Of a stretch of 64,000 nt of DNA, positions 33,245-42,487 are shown piece by piece. The number at the start of each line of letters is the position of its first letter. Positions within the stretch are counted from its first letter, which is position 1. The position numbers and the translations under genes were made by a program. Source of the DNA: Pseudomonas putida (lineage in GTDB: Bacteria; Pseudomonadota; Gammaproteobacteria; Pseudomonadales; Pseudomonadaceae); the NCBI RefSeq assembly GCF_028682455.1, contig NZ_JANHLD010000001.1:496001-560000 (forward strand). Reading direction: 5' to 3'. Under the pieces are notes generated by a model, which searched no databases, had not been told where the DNA came from, and saw nothing but the letters and a program-made list of their open reading frames with translations.

Positions 33245-36200
33245 ATGGCGAACAAACTGTCGTTAGGGCTGGTCATCGGCGGTGCTGTCAGTTCGTCGGT
33301 AGGGGCGGCCTTCAATACGGTGACCAGCGGCATCAGGAAGCTGGAGCAGCAGGGCAACAAGGCCAAGGTGTTGAAGAGCACCATCGGCGAAACCATTCGC
33401 CTGCGCGAGGAGTGGAAGAAAGCGCACGACAGCGGCGCGGCCTCGGCGGCCGGGTTGCTGCGCAAACTGGACGGTAACCTGGAAAGTCTGCGCAAGCAGG
33501 GTGTCGAAGTAGGGCGACTGAACCGCGAGTATCAACGCCTGGGCCGTGCCGCCAAGTCGGCCGATCTGCAGATCAAGGGACATCAGCAGATCGAGCAGGG
33601 CAAGGCCGGGATGAAGTCGAGCGTTGGCCAGGCAGTGGTCGGCGTGGGCGCGCTGGGTGTGGCGGGCAAGATCAGCGCGGACTATCAGGCGATCATCCGT
33701 GACATTGCGATTAAGGCGAACGTAGCCAACAAGCCGGAAGAAGTGCAGATGACCCGCACTGTCATCCAGACTTCGCAAGATACCGGCATGGCGCGCAACG
33801 ACGTGGCCGACCTGGTCAACCAACTGGTTGGCGCCGGTATGGAGCTGGACAAGGCGTTGGCTTATGCGCCGACGGCGGCCAAGTTCGCCATTGGCCAGGG
33901 AGCCAGCGGCGTCGACACGGCCAGCATGATTCAGGCGCTCGAGCAGAACGCCAAGATCACTGACCCCAAGGTCATGCAACAAGCCCTGGAGGCTATCGCC
34001 CTGCAGGGCCAGGCGGGCAGCTTTGAAGCCGCCGACATGGCCAAGTGGTTTCCGCAGTTGTTGGCGGGCATGGAGAAAAACGGCAGCACCGGCATGGATG
34101 CGGTTAGCTCGCTGGGTGCGATGCTGCAGGTACAGATGAAGACGGCCGGCGGCTCGGACGAGGCGGCCAACAACCTCAAGAACTGGATGGAAAAGATCGG
34201 TTCCGGGGAGGTGGTCAAGGCTTACGCGGATGCCGGTATCGACTACCAGGCGTCGCTGAACTCGGGCATTCAAAAGGGCATGTCGACGCTTGAGTCCAGT
34301 TTTGCCCTGGCCATGAAGTACATCCAGGCCACGGACCCGGCCAAGGCCGCGAAGATGGCCGAAGCCCAGGCCAACATCAGCAAGCAAACCGACCCTGAGA
34401 AAGCCAAGGCGATGCTTAACGCCCTGGAGCAGTCCCTGCGCACCGGCGATATCTTCGCCGATATGCAGGTCAAGGCGGCACTGACGGCCTATGCGGCCAA
34501 CCGTGGTCTGTATGAGCAGCTGAAAAACGACTCGAAGAATGCGGCAGGCATTCTTGACAAGAACCTGGCCGAGCGCCGCGAATCCTCGGCGCAGATGTGG
34601 GCCGAGACGGGGCAGGCGGTTAATGACGCCATGCGCAGTATCGGCGATGCCATTCGCCCGGCGACTGACCTGGTGGCCAAGGGCATCAAGGCGGTGGCAC
34701 AAGGGTTGACCAACCTGTCGGATGGCTCGCAGATAGTAGTGCTGGGGCTTGCCGCCGCCGGTGCTGGGTTTGTGGCACTGAAGACGATTCTGAGCGGCCT
34801 CAAGATCGCTCGAGGCGTGGCCAACATCGGACGGGGCGTGATGCTTGGGCGTGCTGGCTCCAAGGGGTTGGGTGACGTTGCGGGCGCTGTGGCAGAGAAA
34901 GGCCCGCAAACCGGTATCAAACCCGTGGACGCCGGTATCAAGGTGTTGGGTGGTCTATTGGGGGCCAGCAATGACGACAACGCCGGCAGCAGCAAGGAGC
35001 CGCAGCGCGTGTTTGTCGTCAATGCCAACGCCATCGGCGGTCTGGGTGCTGCTGGGCCGGCCCCTGCAGGGTCGCGTCGGTCGCGTCGTCGTCAGCGGCG
35101 AGCGGCGGGGCGTGCTACTGCCGTGCCGAAAATGGCTGCCCCTGCAGTTGCACCAGGGCGATTTGCCAAGATGCTTGGCGCTGCAGGCAAGCTGGGTATG
35201 GTCGGCCGGGTAATGCCGGGTGGCTCGATACTTGACGCCGGTGTGAAGGCTGTCGACACCTACATGAACGCCGAAACCAAGGAGGACAAAGCCGAAGGCT
35301 ATGGCGGTGCCGTAGGTGGGCTGGGCGGCGCGCTGGCGGGAGCGGCGACCGGCGCAGCGCTTGGCGCTGTAATCCCGCTAGTTGGTCCCCTTGTTGGTGG
35401 CGCCGTCGGTGCGTTCCTCGGTGGAATGGGTGGAGAAAGTCTGGGCGGCCTGTTGGGCAAGAACTGGTTTGGCGGAGAAGACAAACCGGAGGAAGTCGCC
35501 GCCGATGAGAGTACGCCAGGGGAGAAGGTGCCGGCGACCCCGCAGGCCAAGGCTGTCGAGGTGGCACCTATGCCGGCAGCCCCGGCACTGCTTGGGCCTC
35601 TTGCGCCTCCAGTCGTGGTTGCCATGCCGGCTCCCTTGCCAATGCCATCGCCAGCAGCGGTGCCGGTGCTGGCTGAGAAGCCGCCGGCAGTGTCTTACGA
35701 CCCACGCGACCCGAACGCCAAAGACCCGTTCATGCTGCCGGCCCTGGCCAGCCAAAAGGTCCGCTTCCCTGGCGCTGAGCTGGCCCGGCCGGATCCGGTC
35801 CCGGCGCCGGTGGTGGCTGCAATGCCTGCACCCGTACCAGTGCCTTTGCCGGCAGCGGTACCGATGCAGGCTGAGAGGCTGTCGGCAGAGTCCTACGATC
35901 CACGCGACCCGAATGCCAAAGACCCATTCTTGCTGCCGGCGCTGGCCAGCCACAAGTTGCGGTTCCCTGGTGCCGACCTGGTTCGGCCAGAGCCCGCAGC
36001 GGCGCCTGCGGTGGCAGCAATGCCGCCGCCAGTGTTCAGCATTCCCCGACCAGGACCAGCCCGAGCGGAACCTGCAGCGTTGGTACCGACAGCCCCGGTG
36101 GTGGCCAAGATCATGGATCAAGGCAGTCCGCAGGCGCTGAGCGTTTCGCCTGGCAAACCTCCAAGCAACACCAATGAACTTGGCGATGTGGTGCGTTCCC

Positions 36201-36448
36201 TGGTCGCGGCAGTGCCATCGGCGGCGGCTTTGCCGGTACCGCCCAAGGTAGTTGAGCAGCGCAAGCCCGAGGCGCCAAAGGTCGACCAGCAGTTCAGCTT
36301 CTCCCCAAGCATCGAGGTGACGGTGAATGGGGACGTGAAAGATCCTGCTCAGTTAGCCAATGAACTTGCTCCGCACCTGCAGCGGCAGTTTGAGGAATAC
36401 AGCCGCCAGGCGCTGAACCGTCAATTGCTTGATGCACCGCATGCATAA
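33245..36448 (+). CDS. Tail tape measure protein
   Basis: Encodes 1067 residues; it sets tail length. The N-terminal third is helical with coiled coils; the tape-measure core runs about 150-420 (YQAIIRDIAIKANVANKPEE, TGMARNDVADLVNQLVGAGM). Hydrophobic Gly/Ala-rich helices at about 480-530 and 680-740 could insert into membrane. A Pro/Ala-rich stretch (about 780-960) has two 66-residue near-repeats containing YDPRDPNAKDPF. SD GGGGG. Confidence 0.93.
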   Translation: MANKLSLGLVIGGAVSSSVGAAFNTVTSGIRKLEQQGNKAKVLKSTIGETIRLREEWKKAHDSGAASAAGLLRKLDGNLESLRKQGVEVGRLNREYQRLGRAAKSADLQIKGHQQIEQGKAGMKSSVGQAVVGVGALGVAGKISADYQAIIRDIAIKANVANKPEEVQMTRTVIQTSQDTGMARNDVADLVNQLVGAGMELDKALAYAPTAAKFAIGQGASGVDTASMIQALEQNAKITDPKVMQQALEAIALQGQAGSFEAADMAKWFPQLLAGMEKNGSTGMDAVSSLGAMLQVQMKTAGGSDEAANNLKNWMEKIGSGEVVKAYADAGIDYQASLNSGIQKGMSTLESSFALAMKYIQATDPAKAAKMAEAQANISKQTDPEKAKAMLNALEQSLRTGDIFADMQVKAALTAYAANRGLYEQLKNDSKNAAGILDKNLAERRESSAQMWAETGQAVNDAMRSIGDAIRPATDLVAKGIKAVAQGLTNLSDGSQIVVLGLAAAGAGFVALKTILSGLKIARGVANIGRGVMLGRAGSKGLGDVAGAVAEKGPQTGIKPVDAGIKVLGGLLGASNDDNAGSSKEPQRVFVVNANAIGGLGAAGPAPAGSRRSRRRQRRAAGRATAVPKMAAPAVAPGRFAKMLGAAGKLGMVGRVMPGGSILDAGVKAVDTYMNAETKEDKAEGYGGAVGGLGGALAGAATGAALGAVIPLVGPLVGGAVGAFLGGMGGESLGGLLGKNWFGGEDKPEEVAADESTPGEKVPATPQAKAVEVAPMPAAPALLGPLAPPVVVAMPAPLPMPSPAAVPVLAEKPPAVSYDPRDPNAKDPFMLPALASQKVRFPGAELARPDPVPAPVVAAMPAPVPVPLPAAVPMQAERLSAESYDPRDPNAKDPFLLPALASHKLRFPGADLVRPEPAAAPAVAAMPPPVFSIPRPGPARAEPAALVPTAPVVAKIMDQGSPQALSVSPGKPPSNTNELGDVVRSLVAAVPSAAALPVPPKVVEQRKPEAPKVDQQFSFSPSIEVTVNGDVKDPAQLANELAPHLQRQFEEYSRQALNRQLLDAPHA

Positions 36449-36457
36449 GGAGGGGAA

Positions 36458-37302
36458 ATGCCCTACATGGAACAGATGGAGTCCGGTTTGAAGTCCCTGG
36501 TGCAAGCCGGGGAGGCCGGCCGGCAGGGGCTCGACGGCATGCTGGGCCCCATGAATGGTGCTATCGGCGACATTACCGGCGCCGCGTCGGAGCTGGAAAG
36601 TATCCCGTTCGTGGGTCCGGAAGTCGGCGCCAAGCTGCAGCGCACCATGCGTGGCATCAATCTGGCGCAGTCCAAGGTGGGCGAGGTTGCTGCCATGTAT
36701 GGCCAGGCCACCTCGGGAATGTCCCAGATCCAGTCGCGCATGGGCACGCTCAAGGAGCAATCGGCCCGGGCGGGGATGCGATCAACAAAGTGGTGGGCAA
36801 GCTGAGCCCATCGCTGGCAAACGTGGTGTCGACGTCGAGTTTTTCGCCGTTGGCGACCCCGGCTGCCGAGTCGGTCACGCCGTTCCCGCACCTGCTCATC
36901 ATTCGGCCACTGCGGCCGGATGCTCGGCCGTATTACTTCAACCTCAACACGGCGGCGTTCGATGAGTTACGCAGGCAGACCGCGTTTCGCTGGGCTGGCC
37001 AGGAGCGCTTGAGCCGCAGTATTGCCCAGCAGGCCATCGGCCAGGGCGAGGACAAGCTGAGCCTCAAGGGCGCGATCTTTCCTGGCTTCAAGGGCGGGCT
37101 CAAGCAACTGGATACCCTGCGCAGTATCGGCAGGGCTCTGGAGCCGCTGAGTCTGATCACAGGCTATGGCGAGGTGCTGGGCAGCTGGTGCTTGCTCAGT
37201 CTGGACGAAGAACAGAGCCATCTGCTCGCCGGTGGTATCCCGCGTAAACAGTCCTTCAGCCTGGAGTTTGTGAGCTATGGCGGCGACCTGCAGAACGTCT
37301 GA
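36458..37302 (+). pseudogene. Tail protein U (P2 gpU type), frameshifted
   Basis: First frame 36458-36805 (MPYMEQMESGLKSLVQAGEA, SELESIPFVGPEVGAKLQRT). The second runs to 37302 through AINKVVGKLSPSLANVVSTS, then SLKGAIFPGFKGGLKQLDTL and SLEFVSYGGDLQNV, the gpU signature. One G added to GGGG 36772-36775 gives a single protein of about 281 residues. Acts in tail completion. Confidence 0.85.
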
Positions 37303-37483
37303 CGGAGATTTGCTTGATGTGATCTGTCAGCACCATTACGGACACCTCAACGGTACGGTAGAGGCGGTGCTCGAGGCCAATCCCGACCTGGCAAGGCAGG
37401 CGCAGCCGTACCGCGCCGGCCTGGTGTTTCACCTGCCGGACCTACCGGCGCCAACCGATGCGCTGGTGCAGTTGTGGGATTGA
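37277..37483 (+). CDS. Tail protein X
   Basis: Encodes 68 residues: GDLLDVICQHHYGHLNGTVE, AVLEANPDLARQAQPYRAGL, VFHLPDLP. The LysM-like gpX family of P2; located at the baseplate hub. It overlaps the end of gene U by 26 bases. Confidence 0.93.
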   Translation: MAATCRTSDGDLLDVICQHHYGHLNGTVEAVLEANPDLARQAQPYRAGLVFHLPDLPAPTDALVQLWD

Positions 37484-37504
37484 TCCCGCATTACGCATAA
37501 CGAT

Positions 37505-37535
37505 GAAGCCCCGCCCCGTGCGGGGTTTCGCTTTT
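37505..37535 (+). terminator. Terminator between X and D
   Basis: GAAGCCCCGC, loop CCCGT, GCGGGGTTTC followed by CTTTT. A ten-pair stem including one G-T. Confidence 0.7.
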
Positions 37536-37549
37536 CTGGAGTCCCATGC

Positions 37550-38599
37550 ATGAAACCCACTTTTCGCATCGTCGCGGACGGCAGAGACATCTCCGCGATG
37601 ATCAACGACCGGCTGTTGTTGCTGCGCACAAGTGACAAGCCGGGGATGGAGTCCGACGAGTTTGAGCTGCGCATCGATGACCGTGATCAGGCGGTGGTGC
37701 TGCCGCGTCGCGGCGCCAACATCGAAGTGTTCCTGGGCTATGCCAGCCAGGCTTTGACCCGCTTGGGCCGTTACACGGTGGATGAGGTCGAGCTGTCGGG
37801 CCCACCTGACAGCCTGGTCATTCGCGGTAAGGCCAGTGACATGCGCGGTAGCGGCAAGACTACGCGCAGCGGTAGTTGGGAAGGCGTGGCCCTGCAGCAG
37901 ATCGTGCATGACATCGCGGCTCGCAATGGCTGGGAGCCGGTCTGCCCGGTGGCCAGCAAGGTGCCCCGCGTCGACCAGCTCAATGAGTCGGACTTTAACT
38001 TCATCACCCGCTTGGCCAAGCAGTATGACTGCACCGCTAAGGTCGGCGACGGCAAGTTGTTGGTGCTGCCGCGTCAGGCTGGGCAGAGCGCAAGTGGCAA
38101 GGCCCTGGGCACCGTCACCATCACCCGCCAGGACGTGAGCCGCTATCAGTTCCGGGTCAGTGACAAGACCACCCACAAGGGCGTGCAGACCAAGCATCAG
38201 GACGAGAAGTCGGGCGAACTGAAAGTGGTCGACCTCGATAACGACGAGTCTCCCAACGGCCTGCCGCCGGTGCATACCGACCGTCATATCTACCCAAACA
38301 AGACTGCCGCCGAACAGGCCGGCAAGGCGCGCTTGGCCGCATTCAATCGGAGCACCGCCGGTGTACGCCTGGAAATGGCCGGCCGCACGGATCTGTTTGC
38401 CGAGCGCCTGGTTAATGCCCAGGGCTTCAAAGCCGGTCTCGATGGCGAGTACCTGGTGGATTCGGTCGAGCAGGTGTTCACCCAGTCCGGCTGGACCACG
38501 ACCGTCGAATGCAACGGCGGCAAGAAGGGCAAAGCCAAGGCCGGCGACAAGAAGAGTAAAGAAACCAAAGAACTCAAGACCATGGACCTACAACCCTAA
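37550..38599 (+). CDS. Baseplate hub / late control protein D
   Basis: Encodes 349 residues: MKPTFRIVADGRDISAMIND, SWEGVALQQIVHDIAARNGW, LNESDFNFITRLAKQYDCTA. P2 gpD type (T4 gp27-like hub), which holds the spike. C-terminal Lys-rich tail (GGKKGKAKAGDKKSKETKE). Confidence 0.94.
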   Translation: MKPTFRIVADGRDISAMINDRLLLLRTSDKPGMESDEFELRIDDRDQAVVLPRRGANIEVFLGYASQALTRLGRYTVDEVELSGPPDSLVIRGKASDMRGSGKTTRSGSWEGVALQQIVHDIAARNGWEPVCPVASKVPRVDQLNESDFNFITRLAKQYDCTAKVGDGKLLVLPRQAGQSASGKALGTVTITRQDVSRYQFRVSDKTTHKGVQTKHQDEKSGELKVVDLDNDESPNGLPPVHTDRHIYPNKTAAEQAGKARLAAFNRSTAGVRLEMAGRTDLFAERLVNAQGFKAGLDGEYLVDSVEQVFTQSGWTTTVECNGGKKGKAKAGDKKSKETKELKTMDLQP

Positions 38600-38618
38600 C
38601 TATTACTGGAGAATCCTG

Positions 38619-39170
38619 ATGTCTATCACTGCGCAGCAATTGCTGCAGATCCTTCCCAACGCCGGCCGCCAAGCCGGCGTTTTTGTTCCTGGCCTCAATG
38701 CCACGATGGGCAAGTACGGAATCATCACTAGCTTGCGCATGGCCGCCTTCATTGCCCAAATCGGCCATGAATCCGGCCAGTTCCGCTACGTCCGCGAGCT
38801 GGGTGGTGATGCGTACCTGAGCAAATACGACACCGGCAAGCTAGCCCAGCGACTGGGTAACACCCCTGAGGCTGACGGCGACGGGCAGAAGTATCGCGGT
38901 CGCGGCCTGATTCAGGTGACCGGCCGTGACAACTATCAGGCCTGCAGCGAGGCCTTGTTCGGCGACAGCCGTTTGCTCAACATGCCTGAGCTCCTCGAGC
39001 AGCCGGTCTATGCTGCGATGTCGGCGGGCTGGTTCTGGCATCGCGCTGGGCTCAATACTTTGGCCGACCAGGGCGACTTCGAAACGATCACCCGCCGTAT
39101 CAATGGTGGGCTCAATGGTTGGCTAGACCGGCAGAAGCTTTACAGCCGCGCTTTGGAAGTCCTGCAATGA
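38619..39170 (+). CDS. GH19 family endolysin (chitinase-like lysozyme)
   Basis: Encodes 183 residues: AAFIAQIGHESGQFRYVREL (first catalytic Glu), DGQKYRGRGLIQVTGRDNYQ, WFWHRAGLNTLADQGDFETI, TRRINGGLNGWLDR. GH19 fold cleaves peptidoglycan at lysis. No signal peptide, so it needs the holin. SD CTGGAG; ATGA overlap with Rz. Confidence 0.94.
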   Translation: MSITAQQLLQILPNAGRQAGVFVPGLNATMGKYGIITSLRMAAFIAQIGHESGQFRYVRELGGDAYLSKYDTGKLAQRLGNTPEADGDGQKYRGRGLIQVTGRDNYQACSEALFGDSRLLNMPELLEQPVYAAMSAGWFWHRAGLNTLADQGDFETITRRINGGLNGWLDRQKLYSRALEVLQ

Positions 39171-39682
39171 GTTCTCTCGGTTGGCGGGAGGTAGCCTTTG
39201 TCCTGTTGCTCGGGGTATACGCCGGTGCCCGAGGCGCCTGGTCGTGGCAGGCCAACCACTACGAAAAGGAGCTGGCCGACCAAGCCAGTGCTTACACCAC
39301 CGAGCGAGAGCTTGCCGCCACAGCGGTGAACGATTGGCAGGAGGCTGAACAAGCCCGGCGTCGAGCGCTGGAGGAACGCCTGCAGGCAAATGATCAGATC
39401 CACTACCAGGAGTTGCGCGATGCCCAACAGACTCAAGCCCGCTTGCGTGACCGCCTTGCTACTGCTGATCTGCGGCTGTCAGTCCTACTCGCCGCCCCCG
39501 CCCAGGGTAGTGGCGGTGGGATGCCAGCCGCCACCGGCAGCGGCTGCGTGGTTCATGGAACCCTACGAGCCGACCTTGACCCAACGCATGCTCGACGAAT
39601 TGTCAGCATCACCGATTACGGCGACCAAGGACTAATTGCACTCAAGGCCTGCCAGGCTTACATCCGGCAGATCCTTTATTGA
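39167..39682 (+). CDS. i-spanin Rz
   Basis: Encodes 171 residues. N-terminal signal anchor (VAFVLLLGVYAGARG, about 8-24), then a long periplasmic coiled coil (about 30-110), typical of Rz. Joins inner membrane to Rz1 and disrupts the outer membrane. The Rz1 gene is embedded in the +1 frame. Confidence 0.85.
   Translation: MSSLGWREVAFVLLLGVYAGARGAWSWQANHYEKELADQASAYTTERELAATAVNDWQEAEQARRRALEERLQANDQIHYQELRDAQQTQARLRDRLATADLRLSVLLAAPAQGSGGGMPAATGSGCVVHGTLRADLDPTHARRIVSITDYGDQGLIALKACQAYIRQILY
39420..39635 (+). CDS. o-spanin lipoprotein Rz1, nested in Rz
   Basis: Encodes 71 residues: a signal peptide with lipobox-like LLLLICGC, then a Pro-rich segment (YSPPPPRVVAVGCQPPPAA). SD AGGAG eight bases before the ATG. 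Nested Rz/Rz1 with Pro-rich Rz1 is the lambda arrangement. The Cys at -2 of the lipobox is unusual. Confidence 0.82.
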   Translation: MPNRLKPACVTALLLLICGCQSYSPPPPRVVAVGCQPPPAAAAWFMEPYEPTLTQRMLDELSASPITATKD

Positions 39683-39723
39683 TACGGTCGGAGTCCAGTG
39701 ACTCCGACTTTTTACATCTACAA

Positions 39724-40113
39724 TCATTCGCTTAGTTTCAACTCCAAAGGCAACTCTTTGTGTGATTTTGGAGTGTAGTTGTAGAAGTCGGAGTAATATC
39801 CACCTGCTTCATCTTTCCCTTTAATGGATATTTCAACGGATATATTTGAAAGTTTCAGGTTTGGTGTAATTTCGCGCTTGTAAATTAATGTTTTGGTCTC
39901 GCCGGGGTTGATTGTAAATTCCTCGGAGCTCCAGTAATTTTTGGGGACGCTAAATTTTTCCCTTAATGATTGTTTTGCGTCTTCCGAGTTGTCTCCGTAT
40001 ACCGTGATTTGGGTAATTTCGCGGTAGTATTTTATGTCAATGCCACTTATGGATGCTTCAATTTTTTGCGGGTTCTTTTCCGTGTTAGTGACATGCACGG
40101 GGAAGTATATCAT
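39724..40113 (-). CDS. AT-rich accessory gene, second of a pair
   Basis: Encodes 129 residues, beta-rich (MIYFPVHVTNTEKNPQKIEA, YREITQITVYGDNSEDAKQS, EEFTINPGETKTLIYKREIT), like an immunoglobulin/greek-key-like domain. AT-rich and AAA/TTT-rich codons differ from the phage genes around it. Its start overlaps the stop of the upstream membrane gene by 4 bases, so the two act together. Function unknown; right end of a prophage is a usual site for defence or exclusion genes. Confidence 0.6.
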   Translation of the reverse strand: MIYFPVHVTNTEKNPQKIEASISGIDIKYYREITQITVYGDNSEDAKQSLREKFSVPKNYWSSEEFTINPGETKTLIYKREITPNLKLSNISVEISIKGKDEAGGYYSDFYNYTPKSHKELPLELKLSE

Positions 40114-40772
40114 TTTGTCTTTGACGTATAGGGGTCAACCGTGATGGGAAGTTTCTGATCAAAAAACGGCAATTTAGACGCGATGTAGTTATCTGAAATA
40201 ATGCTTGGTAAAAAGCCTTGTTGATAAATACCGTGATATCTTGCTTTGAAAAATGTCTGGTGTAGGTTTTGACCAGACCATGTTGCATACCCACCAAGCG
40301 CAAAAAGGCCAATAACAAAAGATAAGCTTAAAACTGCTGGGCCTAAACTGGGCCAGACATTTTCTGCTCCCCAAAAAGATCGTCCGCGTGTGTCCTCTGA
40401 CTTTATCGTAGGGAGGTTTTTTTTATTTATCTTGTTGTGGCCTTTTACAAAAACCATTAGGGATAGTTTTTCTTTGGGAGCAAGCCTATCAATTTTTATA
40501 ATATTTTTTTCATATGAAATGCCTGATTGGCTTTGTGAGATTACTTGACAGAAAGTGGTTGCGGGGAAAATTATTTCGATGCCTTTTTCTTTGTCCTTGC
40601 CCTTGTTAAATACTGTAATGGAGGCTGTGTATCCCTCTACATTGATGTCGTGGCAGTCAAGTATTTGTTCTGCGGCAAGATAGAGTTGGCGGACGCGTAG
40701 CGTGGAAAGGATTTTGTTGGAGAACATGGTTATCATTAATGTAATTATCGCCTTGATTGCTATATCGCTCAT
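40110..40772 (-). CDS. AT-rich accessory membrane protein, first of a pair
   Basis: Encodes 220 residues. A hydrophobic N-terminal helix (about 2-18), a beta-rich domain (INVEGYTASITVFNKGKDKE, EIIFPATTFCQV), then a membrane segment (LGPAVLSLSFVIGLFALGGY, about 148-168). No clear SD. Similar beta-domain style to its partner. Opposite to the late genes and of different base composition, so likely acquired. Unknown function; superinfection exclusion is possible. Confidence 0.6.
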   Translation of the reverse strand: MSDIAIKAIITLMITMFSNKILSTLRVRQLYLAAEQILDCHDINVEGYTASITVFNKGKDKEKGIEIIFPATTFCQVISQSQSGISYEKNIIKIDRLAPKEKLSLMVFVKGHNKINKKNLPTIKSEDTRGRSFWGAENVWPSLGPAVLSLSFVIGLFALGGYATWSGQNLHQTFFKARYHGIYQQGFLPSIISDNYIASKLPFFDQKLPITVDPYTSKTK

Positions 40773-41225
40773 GAGTGGTCTGCTTTGGCACAGCCTTTAT
40801 TTGTTGTGTGTGATGTGTGGTGTAAATAAAAATATTACCATTGCGCAGTTTTCGTTGCTGCCTGCCCGGAGTCGAAATTTATAGTTTCAGCCGGTGTGCG
40901 CATGACCAAGACTACAAAATCGTGGATGATATGAACAGGTTCAATGCGCACATCAAGGTGGTCGACTGGAACAAATCGCTGTCACCAAAAGTTTCACAGT
41001 CTTCGCATAGAGCGAACGAATCACGTCACGTGGGGTAATAATTGAACGGCGAGTACCTCACTCGGTCCCGCAATATTCATCACTTCGTTAAATTTTTCCC
41101 CTCGAAAGCCACATGTGCCAGATCCAGCAATCCCCGGTATGCGCCAGGAATTCTGACAACCTTCAGCACCAGCGTTTAGGGCTACTGAGGGCTACTGGTT
41201 GAGTGGGTTCTTGTTTGCTGGCCGA
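40773..41225. other. Gene-poor stretch in the right accessory region
   Basis: No frame here has both a start with SD and coding character. It contains the AT-rich upstream region of the gene ending at 40110 and short decayed-looking frames (for example DQDYKIVDDMNRFNAHIKVV on plus, 40900-40959) that I cannot assign. Confidence 0.5.
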
Positions 41226-41588
41226 TCATTCAACCAGGTGAAAATCTGCTCTGCTGCTGGGGTCGAGGGTCGCTCCCCGGCAGTTGCCTCCTATCATCGG
41301 AGCATGCCCAGGGAAGAAAATCAGTCCTTCGACCTCAAAAGCGAACGCGAGAGCTTGCATGGTCACTGGGCGAAGTGATCGGGTGCCAGATTCAAGTTGT
41401 CTAATAGCATTAATGGAAACGCCAGATCGAAAGGCCAGTGCTTCGACGGACCACTTCAGTCGCTCTCTGGCTTGCGCGCAGTGGTCGCGGCCAAAGCCAA
41501 TCGGAAAGTCTTCAATCGAAAGCATTGGCACTCTGTGCGCCTGCTTCCGGATGCGTGCTTGTTCTAAGTCGAAAAGTTCTGCGGTCAC
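41226..41588 (-). CDS. XRE-family HTH regulator under an SOS box
   Basis: Encodes 120 residues from a GTG at 41588 (VTAELFDLEQARIRKQAHRV) with SD GAGGA eight bases upstream. HTH in RSGVSINAIRQLESGTRSLR (about 67-86). An ATG at 41615 lies inside the LexA box, so the GTG is preferred. Small single-domain regulator. With the LexA box 18 bases upstream it should be DNA-damage inducible; its targets may be adjacent accessory genes. Confidence 0.75.
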   Translation of the reverse strand: MTAELFDLEQARIRKQAHRVPMLSIEDFPIGFGRDHCAQARERLKWSVEALAFRSGVSINAIRQLESGTRSLRPVTMQALAFAFEVEGLIFFPGHAPMIGGNCRGATLDPSSRADFHLVE

Positions 41589-41605
41589 CTTGCATTCCTC
41601 GCTTT

Positions 41606-41621
41606 CTGTATGCATATACAG
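41606..41621. promoter_or_regulatory. LexA (SOS) box
   Basis: CTGTATGCATATACAG fits the LexA consensus CTGT-N8-ACAG exactly and sits just upstream of the XRE gene start on the minus strand. Confidence 0.8.
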
Positions 41622-41875
41622 TAAACGAGAATGGGGGATCCGGCCAACCCCTGCGACAGCCATCGAGCAGCACCATGGTTGCGCCACTCGGTATGGGGGC
41701 GGTGAGCAGAGCCTTACCCAAGTAACGGCTGATCAGCACCGATTCTGGCGCGCTCGCGCTGTGACGGTTAACCACCACCTCAATCCCTCCCGCTTGGCGG
41801 TATGTATGAGGTCCGGTGTCTGGCCATAGACCACCGTCAAGTCGGCAAGGCCGCAATAGGACAGCATGCCCCCGG

Positions 41876-42163
41876 CTATACGGTCAGTTCCCGCACGAAG
41901 GCCAGCAGAGCGTCGGTGTCCGCAGGGCTCAATTCCTCACGCTGCAGAGCGGCAAAGATATGGCCGTGCACTAGACCGATGTCATAGGACAGCTGCTCGG
42001 CCGGGGTACGGGTCAAGCTGGCCAGGAGGCCGACTAATGCGCAACGTGGGCTCTCGTCTAAGCCCAGAAGCGCCGACAGCAGTGCAGTAGGCAGGCAGGC
42101 CCGGTCGGCTATGTAGTTAGCCTTGATGCGAGCTAATATGGCTTCAGCTTTTGGTTCAATCAT
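41876..42163 (-). CDS. Small hypothetical protein
   Basis: Encodes 95 residues (MIEPKAEAILARIKANYIAD, LPTALLSALLGLDESPRCAL, LSPADTDALLAFVRELTV). All-helical, no motif recognised. SD GGAGCGG. Between XRE gene and the next small gene in the prophage accessory end. Confidence 0.55.
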   Translation of the reverse strand: MIEPKAEAILARIKANYIADRACLPTALLSALLGLDESPRCALVGLLASLTRTPAEQLSYDIGLVHGHIFAALQREELSPADTDALLAFVRELTV

Positions 42164-42280
42164 CAGAGCCGCTCCATGCAAGGTCAGAGGACCAAGTACG
42201 TCGATTGCAGTCTAGTGGGTCAGCGCGATGAGACGTGAACATTCCTTGTGATCGTAAACGAGTCGCCCCTCTCGGGCTAA

Positions 42281-42487
42281 TCACCCACGCAGACGCTCTA
42301 TCCCCTCTCTGATCGCATCGTCTTGGATGTCCAGCGTCGCTAAGATGACCAGGATATTTTCGTGATCTTGTAGCGAGCTTTTACGGCTGACAGACAATGA
42401 AAGCTCCTCTATAGCTGCCCTGATGGCCACCTGATTCAAAAGCAACAGCTCAAGCGTATCAGCTGTAGTTGAGGTTTTTTCATCCAT
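42281..42487 (-). CDS. Small hypothetical protein
   Basis: Encodes 68 residues, helical and acidic (TADTLELLLLNQVAIRAAIE, ENILVILATLDIQDDAIREG). Weak SD. Similar small helical proteins are frequent at prophage ends. Function unknown. Confidence 0.5.
   Translation of the reverse strand: MDEKTSTTADTLELLLLNQVAIRAAIEELSLSVSRKSSLQDHENILVILATLDIQDDAIREGIERLRG

Noticed and set aside
41512..41856. Open frame upstream of the XRE gene on minus
   Set aside because: It runs through the LexA box and overlaps the XRE gene in another frame; no SD at its start and no family recognised.
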